The position numbers and the translations under genes are program-made. DNA of 60,417 bases from Yersinia entomophaga (lineage in GTDB: Bacteria > Pseudomonadota > Gammaproteobacteria > Enterobacterales > Enterobacteriaceae), in assembly GCF_001656035.1 (NCBI RefSeq), contig NZ_CP010029.1:3284732-3345148 (forward strand), written 5' to 3'. Shown here in pieces: positions 10,510 through 19,637 of the stretch (its first letter is position 1; every line of letters starts with the position of its first letter). The notes beneath the pieces are model-generated. The model did no database searches, was not told the DNA's origin, and saw only the letters and a program-made list of their open reading frames with translations.

Positions 10510-12066
10510 ATGGAAAGGCGTGCATTTCTGAAAGGAGCGGCAGCTCTGGGTTTAACGGCCGGAGCTGCGTCGGTCAATGCGGTAGAAAATGCGTCATTAC
10601 CGCTGACGGATGATGTTGAAGGGGCATTAGCCCGTTTCCGTAAAACGGTTCCAGCCAATTTTAATTCCGATTATGTTGAGAATGCGGTTATACCTTTCTT
10701 TCTGAGTCGTTTCTATGACGGTGAAAAACCGATGTTGCCGATGATTGGCCTGAGTCTCAGCAAGAAAAATGCGCTGCCCTATGATCTGTGGGGATTGCTG
10801 TATAAGGATTGGAAACCGACGCCATCCGAAGGAGAAACCGTATTTTTGCAAGGGCTGGATGAGCGCGGAGAACATAATATGCGTAAGCGCATATATTATT
10901 CCGCGGTGACGCCCGATTTATATCAGCCAATGTATCAGGAAAAAATCGCGGCATTTTTCGATCTGTTAATGGAACCGCAATTTGCGGATAAACCTTTTAT
11001 GCGTCACTACGCGGATCATTATGTCGACGTATATTGGGATCTGCATTTAGGCGTTAAAGGGCAGGCGGTACCGCAAAAGGTTCGTGAAGTCGGTGAGTCT
11101 TTTAATGCTGTGCTGGCCTATCGCGATCCTCTTCAACCCATTGTCTACGAACATTATATGAGGGTTCGCAGCAATATTGATTATCTTAAACAATGGATTG
11201 ATGAGCGCGTGGATGATATTCGAACCGGACGCGTTGCCGAACCGCAAAAAACGCTGGCCTGGTATTGGCTAAAAAACTCCGAAAATAACGATAATTTCAG
11301 CAAGAAAGATATCGTTTTTGAGTGTTTCCATAACTTTGTTGCTTTCAATCAATGGGGCAAAACGCTGTATGGCATCATGATGAATCTCAGCGAAAATAAT
11401 GGCGATCCGGCGGTAAAAGCCGCCTTCAAGAAAACCATGAGCGGAGATTATCAGAATGCCAAAGACGCGGCCTACACGCCGTTGGATCTATTGGTTATGG
11501 AGTTATTCCGCACTATTTCGCCAAACGCCCGCAGTGTTTCCGTTGCAGAGGATGTGCAGCATAAAGTGTATGGCGAGCGTTTTGGCCTGCCGTTGAAGCG
11601 CCATAGCTATATCAACACGCCTCATACCAGCAGTAACTTCAATCCGGTTCACTGGGCGCAGCCGGAGAAATTTGATCCTGAACGTTATCTCAAGGTGCCG
11701 ACCAGCGCGGAAATCACCGAAGAAGAATGCAAGCGTATCGGTTTGGCTCGCTGCCCGTTCGATATTACCTCAATGCCGGTAAACGATGGCCGCAATATGG
11801 CAGTGACCAACAGCGGATTTGGGACGGTATTTAGCGTCATTGATGATAAAAAACAACCGGTATGTGATTACGCCGGTTTTGCTCCCTTTGGTTTCAGCTA
11901 TCGCCGTTGTCCGGGAGAGCAGTTTACTATTCAGGTTATGGGCGAATTTTTGACCAAAGTCTGGCGGGATAAAATTACCTTCCATAAACTGGCGTTGGTT
12001 AAGCCCGAGAGAGTGCCGATCAGTCCGCGAACGGTGATCGATGACAATATCAGTTTCAGAAGATAG
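10510..12066 (+). CDS. Cytochrome P450-like protein with a twin-arginine (Tat) signal
   Basis: The 518-residue protein starts MERRAFLKGAAALGLTAG, a Tat-type signal (RRAFLK followed by a hydrophobic Ala/Gly stretch). The body is P450-like. The K-helix ExxR is ELFR (Glu331, Arg334), followed by FNPVHWAQPEKFDPERY, and the haem loop is FAPFGFSYRRCPGE with thiolate Cys467. The haem loop carries Ser463 where the consensus has Gly or Asp. The I-helix region (about 265-285) lacks the usual (A/G)Gx(D/E)T oxygen-activation motif, so classical monooxygenase chemistry is doubtful. No ferredoxin or reductase gene is adjacent. Start chosen at 10510 because gaggaag lies just upstream. Substrate unknown. Confidence 0.82.
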   Translation: MERRAFLKGAAALGLTAGAASVNAVENASLPLTDDVEGALARFRKTVPANFNSDYVENAVIPFFLSRFYDGEKPMLPMIGLSLSKKNALPYDLWGLLYKDWKPTPSEGETVFLQGLDERGEHNMRKRIYYSAVTPDLYQPMYQEKIAAFFDLLMEPQFADKPFMRHYADHYVDVYWDLHLGVKGQAVPQKVREVGESFNAVLAYRDPLQPIVYEHYMRVRSNIDYLKQWIDERVDDIRTGRVAEPQKTLAWYWLKNSENNDNFSKKDIVFECFHNFVAFNQWGKTLYGIMMNLSENNGDPAVKAAFKKTMSGDYQNAKDAAYTPLDLLVMELFRTISPNARSVSVAEDVQHKVYGERFGLPLKRHSYINTPHTSSNFNPVHWAQPEKFDPERYLKVPTSAEITEEECKRIGLARCPFDITSMPVNDGRNMAVTNSGFGTVFSVIDDKKQPVCDYAGFAPFGFSYRRCPGEQFTIQVMGEFLTKVWRDKITFHKLALVKPERVPISPRTVIDDNISFRR

Positions 12067-12091
12067 CTATAGATACTCGTGATGTTACTGG

Positions 12092-12126
12092 CAAAAAAAT
12101 GCCGCTCGTTGATAAGCGAGCGGCAT
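12092..12126 (-). terminator. emrB terminator (possibly bidirectional)
   Basis: A perfect 10-bp stem (atgccgctcg / cgagcggcat) with an 8-base loop is followed on the minus strand by seven Ts. It lies between the convergent P450 and emrB genes. The T run is only on the emrB side. Confidence 0.88.
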
Positions 12127-12148
12127 GAGAATCCTGAATCAGCCTGAT

Positions 12149-13684
12149 TTAGTGGGCACCACCGCCACCGCCACCGGAGGTAAACGGAGGACGGGCAAAC
12201 CACACTAACACCAGTAATAGCAGGAACACCCCAGCCGACAGCCAGAAAATCTCATTAGCCGAAATTATCAGCCCCTGATTGGTAATTTCCCGTGCCAGAT
12301 AGGCCGAGGCCTGCTGGTGGTTCATGCCTAACTTCTCCAATTCCTGATAGGTCTGCACCGAATTCGGGTTATACGGATTCACAAACTCCGTTAACTGGGA
12401 ATGGTGCAGAGACTCGCGCTGACTCCAGAGCGTGGTGGTGATTGAGGTACCAATCGATCCCGCCAGCGTTCGTAAAAAGTTAGACAAACTGGACGCGGCC
12501 GCCATTCTTTCCGGCGCTAAACCGGACAGGGTAATCGTGGTCAGTGGCATAAAGAAGCAGGCAATAGCGAAACCTTGCACAAACTGCGGCCACGCTGACG
12601 CGCCAAAATCCATTCCCGGCTCGAATGTATATGCCCGCCAGTAGAAACAAACTGCATACATAATGAAGCTGAATGTCACTAGCTGGCGCATATCGATACG
12701 ATGAGAAAAACGCCCGATAATCGGCGACAGTATCACTGGCAAAATCCCGACCGGAGCCGATGCTAATCCAGCCCAGGTAGCGGTATAGCCATAGACTTCT
12801 TGCAGTAACTGTGGCAGCAGTACAATAGCGCCGAAGTACAACATATAGGCCAGGCTGATACACAGACAGCCAATAGTAAAGTTACGCGATTTAAACAGCG
12901 AGAGGTCGATAACCGGATGATCGTCGGTCAACTCCCAGACAATTAAGAAGGAAATCGCCACCACCGCGACGGCTGCCAAGACAATAATTTCGGTGGAGTT
13001 AAACCAATCCAGCTCTTTGCCCTGATCCAGCATGATCTGCAAGGCTCCGATCCCGACCACCAATAGCACCAATCCGATAGTATCGATCGGTTTGATTTCG
13101 GTTTTGGTTTCCCGCCCTTTCAGGGTTTGCATCGCGACCAGAATCACCACGATCCCAATTGGGATGTTGATGAAGAAGATCCAGCCCCAGTGATAGTTAT
13201 CGCTGATATAACCGCCCAGAATCGGGCCAAATATCGGGGCGACCACGATGGTCATCGACCATAGTGCCAGAGCCATTCCTCGCTTGGCGGGGGGATAGTT
13301 ATTCAGTAGCAAACTCTGCGACAGCGGGATCAACGGGCCGGCAACCAGCCCCTGAATCACGCGGAAGAAGATCAGCATACCTAAACTATTGGAAACGCCG
13401 CATAGCCAGGAGGCTAGCGCGAATAGCGCGGTTGACCACAGAAATAAGCGAACCTCACCAATTCGTTTCGCCAGCCAGCCGGTGATGGGGATCGAGATCG
13501 CGTTCGCCACACCAAACGAGGTGATAACCCAGGTGCCCTGTGAGTTCGAGGATCCCAGATCGCCTGCTATGGTCGGTATTGCCACGTTAGCAATGGTGGA
13601 ATCCAGCACCTGCATGAAGGTCGCCAGCGAGAGCGCGACCGTCATCCAGGCGAGTCTGGAGCCCTCTAGGGGTTTTTGAGCCAC
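12149..13684 (-). CDS. emrB: Multidrug efflux MFS permease EmrB
   Basis: EmrB is the inner-membrane H+-antiport permease (DHA2 family, 14 transmembrane segments) that works with EmrA to expel hydrophobic drugs and uncouplers. The 511 residues follow E. coli EmrB (512) almost throughout, for example LATFMQVLDSTIANVAIPTI, RVIQGLVAGPLIPLSQSLLL and the DHA2 motif C region. Even the odd C-terminal tail GGGGGGAH is retained. It starts 17 bases after the emrA stop in the emr operon. Confidence 0.97.
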   Translation of the reverse strand: MAQKPLEGSRLAWMTVALSLATFMQVLDSTIANVAIPTIAGDLGSSNSQGTWVITSFGVANAISIPITGWLAKRIGEVRLFLWSTALFALASWLCGVSNSLGMLIFFRVIQGLVAGPLIPLSQSLLLNNYPPAKRGMALALWSMTIVVAPIFGPILGGYISDNYHWGWIFFINIPIGIVVILVAMQTLKGRETKTEIKPIDTIGLVLLVVGIGALQIMLDQGKELDWFNSTEIIVLAAVAVVAISFLIVWELTDDHPVIDLSLFKSRNFTIGCLCISLAYMLYFGAIVLLPQLLQEVYGYTATWAGLASAPVGILPVILSPIIGRFSHRIDMRQLVTFSFIMYAVCFYWRAYTFEPGMDFGASAWPQFVQGFAIACFFMPLTTITLSGLAPERMAAASSLSNFLRTLAGSIGTSITTTLWSQRESLHHSQLTEFVNPYNPNSVQTYQELEKLGMNHQQASAYLAREITNQGLIISANEIFWLSAGVFLLLLVLVWFARPPFTSGGGGGGAH

Positions 13685-13701
13685 ATTAGCCTCCGGCGGG
13701 C

Positions 13702-14874
13702 TTAACTGGCATTCGCCTGGATCACATCGGCAATCATTTGATTAACCGGTGCCAGATCCAGAGAAAGCGCATTACTTTCGAAGGCGGGTTTTTTACGTAC
13801 GCTTTCGGCCAGAACCAATCCATCCTGATTCGCCGTATCGACCCGAACGACGGAAGACAAACCGATACGCAACGGGTGCTCTGCTAGCTGTTTGGCATCC
13901 AGCTCGATACGCACCGGCAGGCGCTGTACCACTTTGATCCAGTTACCGGTGGCGTTTTGCGCTGGCAGTAAAGAGAAGGCGCTGCCTGTCCCCATATCCA
14001 GACCGACCACTTTGCCCTGATAAACCACATCGTCGCCGTAGAAATCAGTGACTACGGTAGCCGGTTGGCCGATACGCATATTAGCCAATTGGGTTTCTTT
14101 GAAGTTGGCGTCGATCCACAGCTCATTGGCGGGAACCACGGCCATCAGCGGCGTACCGCTGGCGATCTCAGCGCCAACTTGCACGCTGCGACGGGAAACG
14201 TAACCGGTGATCGGGCTGACAATTTTGGTGCGCTGCAACGCTAACCAAGCGTCACGCATTTGCGCGGCGGCCTGCTCGATAGCCGGTTGTTTCTCCAGCG
14301 GCGTATTTAAAACCATGGCCTGATTGGCGTTAAATTGCTGTACCGCTACGTCGAGCGTCGCTTTGGCCGCTTCTACCGCATCGCGGGCGTGTTGCAATTC
14401 TTCTCGACCAATCGCATCTGCCGCGCCCAGCACTTCACGACGTTTAAGATCGCTTTGAGCTTTTTTCAGTTCGGTTTTTCTTAACTCGATATTGGCCTGA
14501 TACTGCTTGCCGTTAATCACGAGCTGGTGGGTTTGACGCACGCTGTTCGCCAGCGCGGTTTGTGCTCTGGCAAAAGCCTGCTCAGCATCGGTGGTATCAA
14601 GAGTGACCAGTACATCGCCGCTTTTTACCAAATCGGTATTTTCGAAGTTAACGCTAACAACGCTGCCGGGCACCTGGGACATAATCTGTACCTGATTACC
14701 GGAAATATAGGCATTATCCGTTTCCTGATGGTGACGCAGCACCAGGAACCAGTAAACCAGATAAGCTACCCCAATAATGATAAAAATAACCGTCAAGAGA
14801 ATCAGTATATTCTTGCGCTGCTTCTTTTTATTTTGCGGTTGTGGCGGGGTTTGAATTTCCTCGCTTGCGCTCAT
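13702..14874 (-). CDS. emrA: Multidrug efflux periplasmic adaptor EmrA
   Basis: EmrA is a membrane-fusion protein anchored by one N-terminal transmembrane helix (NILILLTVIFIIIGVAYLVY region, residues ~24-45). A biotinyl/lipoyl-like hairpin with a long alpha-helical coiled section (~90-210) and a beta-barrel domain follow. It should bridge EmrB to an outer-membrane channel. I start at 14874 (MSASEEIQTP), giving 390 residues as in E. coli, rather than four codons upstream. It is 20 bases after the outer-membrane factor gene and overlaps nothing. Confidence 0.95.
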   Translation of the reverse strand: MSASEEIQTPPQPQNKKKQRKNILILLTVIFIIIGVAYLVYWFLVLRHHQETDNAYISGNQVQIMSQVPGSVVSVNFENTDLVKSGDVLVTLDTTDAEQAFARAQTALANSVRQTHQLVINGKQYQANIELRKTELKKAQSDLKRREVLGAADAIGREELQHARDAVEAAKATLDVAVQQFNANQAMVLNTPLEKQPAIEQAAAQMRDAWLALQRTKIVSPITGYVSRRSVQVGAEIASGTPLMAVVPANELWIDANFKETQLANMRIGQPATVVTDFYGDDVVYQGKVVGLDMGTGSAFSLLPAQNATGNWIKVVQRLPVRIELDAKQLAEHPLRIGLSSVVRVDTANQDGLVLAESVRKKPAFESNALSLDLAPVNQMIADVIQANAS

Positions 14875-14894
14875 GGTGTTCTCCACGCTTTATA

Positions 14895-16355
14895 TTATTT
14901 TGTTGTATGAGCCATCGCTGTCGGAGCTTGATAGCCGCCGCCCAGTGAACGGATCAGTCCGATCTTCGCCTGCAATAAGTTATTGCTGGCGCTAAGTTCT
15001 GCCTGTTGTTGTTGCAAGAATTGTGACTGGCTGGTCAATAGTTCGCCGCGTCCGATAATCCCGGCTTGATAGCGAGCATTGGCAACGCGATACACCTGTT
15101 CCATCGCGGCGGAGGCTGAAGCGGCTTGTTGTAACTGCTGCTGGCTGCTCTGCTGGATGGTAATGGCGTCCGCCGTTTCCTGTACCGCATTTAAAATAGT
15201 TTGGTTATAGGCTTCGACAGCTTCGTCGTATAAAGCCGATTCTTCACCGAGTTTGCTGCGTAGCGCGCCTGCGTGGAATATCGGTAGGGAAATTGCCGGA
15301 GCAAAGTTCCATGCCTGACTGGCGGCTTCGAGCAGATTCGGGTTAGTCCCCTGGAAATTGGTGGTGGAGAAACCGGCAAAGCCGGTGATTGATAAGCTTG
15401 GATAAAACTCTTTTTTCGCCGCCTGTACTCGCTGATCGTAAGATTCGACCAACAAACGTTGAGCGGTGATATCCGGCCGTTGACCCAGTAAATCGGTAGT
15501 CAGCTCTGCGGGAGGAGATAAGCGATTAATATCCGGAAGGTTCACCTGACGTAGGTTTTGCGTTGCGCTCGGTCCTTGCCCGGTCAGGGCGGCCAATTGA
15601 TGTTTTAATTGCTCGCTCTGCGCGGTTAGCTGGATTATTTGCTGTTTTACGCCGTCAGACTGCGCCTGAGTCTGCTGCGGAACTTCAACGCCGTAGATAC
15701 CCGCCTGATATTGTTTCTGATGTAACGCCACCCGACGCTGATTGTTTTCCACTTCCTGCTGCAATAGCTTTTGCAGCGCCAGATGGCTTTGGAGCTGGTA
15801 ATAAACCGAAGCTACTGAGCTGGTTAGCGTTAGCGTGGCCTGTTGCTGCTCTGCCCGGGCAGCATCGACCTGTGCTTTAGCCGCGTTGACCCGATTGCGG
15901 AATTTCCCCCACCAGTCAAACTCGTAGCTCATGTTTAGCCCCAGCGTATTCGCTGTTTCATACAGAGGCTTGTTTGGATAAGCCTGCAAAAATGGCTGAA
16001 GCGTATTTTGCGATATTTTTTGTCGGTTGCTGCTGCCGTACAGGTCCAGATTTGGCCCGTTGGCAGCATCTGCCTGCCCCATCACGCTTTGTGCCTCACG
16101 TACCCGCGCCGCCGCCTGTTTCAGCGACGGTGAGGTTTGCAGGCTTTGTGTCATTAATGCATCAAGCTGGGGATCGTCCAGAACCCGCCACCACTGAGAG
16201 CTTATCGCCAGCGAACTGGTTTTCGGTTGCGCCAATTGCAGTTGCTGGTTATCCATCATACGAGACTGAGGCGCAATATTATCGCTTGAGGCACAGCCCG
16301 CCAGTAGTAAAACGGCGAACAAAGGCGTGACCCTCCAGCTATGTGGGGATGGCAT
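14895..16355 (-). CDS. NodT-family outer-membrane efflux factor in the emr operon
   Basis: This 486-residue protein has a signal peptide and lipobox (LLLAGCASS, Cys21) and two outer-membrane efflux protein repeats (about 60-270 and 290-470), with motifs such as SYEFDWWGKFRN and RPDITAQRLLVESYDQRV. It is a TolC-like trimeric channel that is lipid-anchored. It lies between emrR and emrA in the same direction, a position that is empty in E. coli, where EmrAB uses TolC. It is therefore likely a dedicated channel for EmrAB. Confidence 0.92.
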   Translation of the reverse strand: MPSPHSWRVTPLFAVLLLAGCASSDNIAPQSRMMDNQQLQLAQPKTSSLAISSQWWRVLDDPQLDALMTQSLQTSPSLKQAAARVREAQSVMGQADAANGPNLDLYGSSNRQKISQNTLQPFLQAYPNKPLYETANTLGLNMSYEFDWWGKFRNRVNAAKAQVDAARAEQQQATLTLTSSVASVYYQLQSHLALQKLLQQEVENNQRRVALHQKQYQAGIYGVEVPQQTQAQSDGVKQQIIQLTAQSEQLKHQLAALTGQGPSATQNLRQVNLPDINRLSPPAELTTDLLGQRPDITAQRLLVESYDQRVQAAKKEFYPSLSITGFAGFSTTNFQGTNPNLLEAASQAWNFAPAISLPIFHAGALRSKLGEESALYDEAVEAYNQTILNAVQETADAITIQQSSQQQLQQAASASAAMEQVYRVANARYQAGIIGRGELLTSQSQFLQQQQAELSASNNLLQAKIGLIRSLGGGYQAPTAMAHTTK

Positions 16356-16385
16356 AGTTATGTTACCTGGACAGAGATGTAAGGA

Positions 16386-16898
16386 TTACAATTCTGGCAC
16401 TTCCATTTGATCCAGACGGGTTAATAGCTTACGAGTCAGCTTTTCAAGCTGTTGCTGCTCGTCAGCATCCAGTGTTGACCAGAGGAAATGCAGACATTTA
16501 TGTTGCGGCGGCAGGAGTTGGTTTAGAAACTCTTCACCGGCCTTGGTTAAATGCAGATGAAGGCAACGGCGATCGTTATGGCTTTCGCGCCGTTCGATCC
16601 AACCTTTTTTCTCCAGCTCATCAGCAATGCGGGTCGCGTTGGTACGAGACGATCCTAATGCTGCGCTCAGTTCTGAAGGCTGAATGCTGTGGCTTTCCTG
16701 AGCATCCAAAGTAATTAATGCCATGAACAGGGTTTCGTTAATCCCTTGAGCTTTCAACATCTTATTGCGATTTTCGAGCAACTTGCTATGCATATGCATG
16801 CACAGGCGGGTCAGCAGAATTTCCTGGTAAGGGAAGTCCTTCTGACGTTTAGCACGAAAATTAAGCATTTGTTCAATGGGAGTAAACGAGCTTTCCAT
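16386..16898 (-). CDS. emrR: MarR-family repressor EmrR (MprA)
   Basis: EmrR represses emrAB and releases DNA on binding hydrophobic compounds. The 170 residues starting [12 protein letters not shown] match E. coli MprA closely ([37 protein letters not shown] region). The winged helix (about 75-135) contains [21 protein letters not shown]. The ATG at 16898 is preferred over one five codons upstream by homology. It is 30 bases ahead of the outer-membrane factor gene, so it is the first gene of the emr operon. Confidence 0.95.
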   Translation of the reverse strand: MESSFTPIEQMLNFRAKRQKDFPYQEILLTRLCMHMHSKLLENRNKMLKAQGINETLFMALITLDAQESHSIQPSELSAALGSSRTNATRIADELEKKGWIERRESHNDRRCLHLHLTKAGEEFLNQLLPPQHKCLHFLWSTLDADEQQQLEKLTRKLLTRLDQMEVPEL

Positions 16899-17066
16899 GA
16901 TAAAGAGCCTCATTAATTTCAGATGATACAGTAACGATAGTTACTAATAATGTAAACGCTATAATACGGTAAAACTTTAGCAATTAGTGTTATTTCACCG
17001 AGGTATAGCGTTGATTAATGCCAAGGATAGTAGGGATATCGCGGAATTGCCCACGTTTTGAATGCG

Positions 17067-17405
17067 TTATCCCATCATTAGCAATTTGAAGGTTATTCCG
17101 TAGCTCAGAGCGCCAAATAAAGTAGCGAAAATGATGCTCTTGGTTTTATAGAAATAGGCGCAGATCACGATAAATCCGACCAAAGTAGGGATGAGTTTGT
17201 GCGCGTCACGCACAATTTCCGGCACGCTGGAAACCACCAGTAGGGCGCAAATCGAAGCAATTCCGATACTATCCAGCAGGAGCGAAATTTTCCCGCGTTG
17301 CAGACCGGCCTGCTTGCGCGCTGGGCCCAGCCGTAGCGGGAGATAACGGAATAAATAGTTCACCAGCCCGACCACCACGCCGATTACGATGACATCCGTA
17401 TTCAT
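17067..17405 (-). CDS. ygaH: L-valine exporter small subunit YgaH (AzlD family)
   Basis: YgaH is a small inner-membrane protein (112 residues, about four transmembrane helices) that forms an exporter of L-valine and other branched-chain amino acids with YgaZ. Its start overlaps the ygaZ stop by four bases (ATGA), typical of translational coupling. The order ygaZ-ygaH-emrR is the same as in E. coli. Confidence 0.9.
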   Translation of the reverse strand: MNTDVIVIGVVVGLVNYLFRYLPLRLGPARKQAGLQRGKISLLLDSIGIASICALLVVSSVPEIVRDAHKLIPTLVGFIVICAYFYKTKSIIFATLFGALSYGITFKLLMMG

Positions 17406-18181
17406 AGCTGTTGCTCCTTAGCCTGTTTTTCTGCCGCATTTGAATCTGTTAAAGACGCAGCGGGAGGCTGAATTAACGCCGCCAGGCAGCCACCGCAGAT
17501 ACCAGCCAGAATCGCCACCGGAATAGAGAATACGAGTGCTCCCAGCAATGCGCCACCTAGCGAAGCCACCACCGTCAGGCTGTATTGGCGTTTAAAGGAG
17601 GCGAGCAGAAAACTCAAAAATAGCGCTGGCAGCATAAAGGACAGTGAGGCTTCAACTGCCGGATAGTTATCTAACGGTCCGTTGCCAAATACGGCACCTA
17701 CCGCTGTGCCCACCACCCAGGACAGCCAGGAGGTGAATGAGATGCCCAGCATCCAGTTTTCACTCCAGCGGCGCTGATCTTTCATCAGTTTAGCGGTAGC
17801 GGCAGCGAAGACTTCATCGGTTAATCCGAAGGCCCACAGGGCGGTTTTCTTACCGGATAGACGCGCCACAATGCGGTGTTTTAACGCGGGGCCATACAGA
17901 ATATGGCGGACATCCATTGCCATTACCGTTAGGGCGGAAACCCATAGGGACATTCCCGCGCTCAATAATGCGGTAATCACGAATTGGCTGGCACCGGCAT
18001 AAATAATGCAGGAAAAGAAAATGCTTTCCAGAGGAGTAAACCCCAGCTTAACTGCGCTTAATCCAAAGGCAAAAGCTACGGGGAGATAACCGATCACGAT
18101 AGGAAGGCTATCGGTCACACCTTCACGAAAACGGGCGATGGGTTGATCGGGGGAAAGGGAGTGAGTTATTGGCTTTGGCAT
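17402..18181 (-). CDS. ygaZ: L-valine exporter large subunit YgaZ (AzlC family)
   Basis: YgaZ is the large subunit of the branched-chain amino acid exporter. The 259 residues contain an AzlC domain (residues ~20-230) with the signatures LGFTPLESIFFSCIIYAGASQF (quoted in part: PLESIFFSCIIYAGASQF) and MAMDVRHILYG. Several transmembrane helices are evident. In E. coli ygaZH is Lrp-responsive; no Lrp site was identified here. Confidence 0.93.
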   Translation of the reverse strand: MPKPITHSLSPDQPIARFREGVTDSLPIVIGYLPVAFAFGLSAVKLGFTPLESIFFSCIIYAGASQFVITALLSAGMSLWVSALTVMAMDVRHILYGPALKHRIVARLSGKKTALWAFGLTDEVFAAATAKLMKDQRRWSENWMLGISFTSWLSWVVGTAVGAVFGNGPLDNYPAVEASLSFMLPALFLSFLLASFKRQYSLTVVASLGGALLGALVFSIPVAILAGICGGCLAALIQPPAASLTDSNAAEKQAKEQQL

Positions 18182-18331
18182 GATGGTAGCTACGGGTCGG
18201 CTCGGTTAAAGGGTAGAAAGCAAATTTAAACATTTGGTAACATTACCAGAGTGTTAATACTCTTTGTACCCCATATCCAAAATTTATATCTCAATTTACT
18301 ATTTGCAAGCTAATCATTTAATTTTTTTAAA

Positions 18332-19534
18332 TTAGCTCACTGGATGATCGGCCGCAGGGTCAAATTTCTTACCCATTAACCACACCACAATATTGAGCAG
18401 ACACAATCCGCAGCCGGCAATGGCAACGCCGTACCAGCCCGCATGTTGATAGGCAGCGGCAGAAACCAGCGAGCCCAATGCGCCGCCGATAAAGTAAATG
18501 GTCATATAACCTGCGGTTAAGCGGTTCCGCGCTTCAGGCATCATACGGTAAATCACGCTTTGGTTAGTGACATGCACCGCCTGCACCGCCAGATCCAAAA
18601 TGACGACGCCAATGATTAGCGCGATTAACGAATATTGCCCCAAAGCGATGGGGATCCATGACAGCAGCAGCAGGCCCAGACCGGCGCTGGTGGTTAGTCG
18701 CGCTTTACCTTTATCCGCCAAACGACCCGCTTTGTTTGCCATCAGAGCGCCAGCGGCGCCCACCAGACCGAATAGACCGATGGTACCTTCGGAATAACCG
18801 AAAGGAGGTGAGGCCAACAAAAAGGCCATTGAAGTCCATAACACGCTGAAATTAGCGAAAGACAAGGCTCCCAGCATAGCGCGAGTGCGTAATACCGGCG
18901 TACCGAAATACAGCGCAAAAATAGAACTTAGCAATTGCCCGTAGTTCAGACCGGCCTTTTGTTTATAACGCGGTAGGTAGCGCCACAGCACCAGCGCCAT
19001 CACCGCCATTAGCACGCTGGCAACCCAGAAAATAGTTCGCCAGCCACCGAGGGAAGCCAGTGCGCCAGCCACGGTTCGCGCCAGTAGAATACCCAGCAAT
19101 AGGCCACTCATGATGGTGCCGACGACCTGACCGCGCTTCTCCGGTTTGGCCAGGGTTGCAGCCAGGGGAACCAGTAACTGCGCGACCACCGAGAACAAAC
19201 CGGTCAGCGCGGTGCCCACGATCATCATGGTCAGGTTTTGCGACATCGCCGTAATCAGCATGCCGCCAGCGGCTAACAGCGTCATGCCGACGATCAGACC
19301 GCGGCGCTCAAACATATCTCCCAACGGCACTAAAAACATCAGCCCAACGGCATAGCCCAATTGAGCTGCGGTAACGATAAATCCAGCCTGATTGACCGAA
19401 AGATTAAATGCCTGAGCAATGGTTTCCAGCAACGGTTGAGCGTAATAGTTACTGGCGACCGCCAGACCGGTAGCGATAGACATCAGTACGATCAACGCAG
19501 GGCTTAGCCCGGCATGTTCAGTTGTTTGGTTCAT
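18332..19534 (-). CDS. ygaY: MFS transporter, intact YgaY type
   Basis: This is a 400-residue, 12-helix major facilitator protein with an antiporter-like motif A region (PLGDMFERRGLIVG) and motif C-like SGLLLGILLARTVAGALAS (helix 5). It occupies the place of ygaY, which is a disrupted pseudogene in E. coli K-12; here the frame is open from end to end. A LysR-type gene diverges from it, so it is probably LysR-controlled. The substrate is unknown. Confidence 0.85.
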   Translation of the reverse strand: MNQTTEHAGLSPALIVLMSIATGLAVASNYYAQPLLETIAQAFNLSVNQAGFIVTAAQLGYAVGLMFLVPLGDMFERRGLIVGMTLLAAGGMLITAMSQNLTMMIVGTALTGLFSVVAQLLVPLAATLAKPEKRGQVVGTIMSGLLLGILLARTVAGALASLGGWRTIFWVASVLMAVMALVLWRYLPRYKQKAGLNYGQLLSSIFALYFGTPVLRTRAMLGALSFANFSVLWTSMAFLLASPPFGYSEGTIGLFGLVGAAGALMANKAGRLADKGKARLTTSAGLGLLLLSWIPIALGQYSLIALIIGVVILDLAVQAVHVTNQSVIYRMMPEARNRLTAGYMTIYFIGGALGSLVSAAAYQHAGWYGVAIAGCGLCLLNIVVWLMGKKFDPAADHPVS

Positions 19535-19637
19535 GAATAATTCTGCTTAAGATGATGAGGGCGACAGTATTGGATAAATTTAAACGATAAACCAATGTAT
19601 AATTTTCATCTGATTAATCTCATTTCGAGATAGATAA

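Noticed and set aside
19517..19637. A specific LysR operator in the ygaY-type divergent gap
   Set aside because: T-N11-A pairs are too common in AT-rich DNA to single one out by eye.
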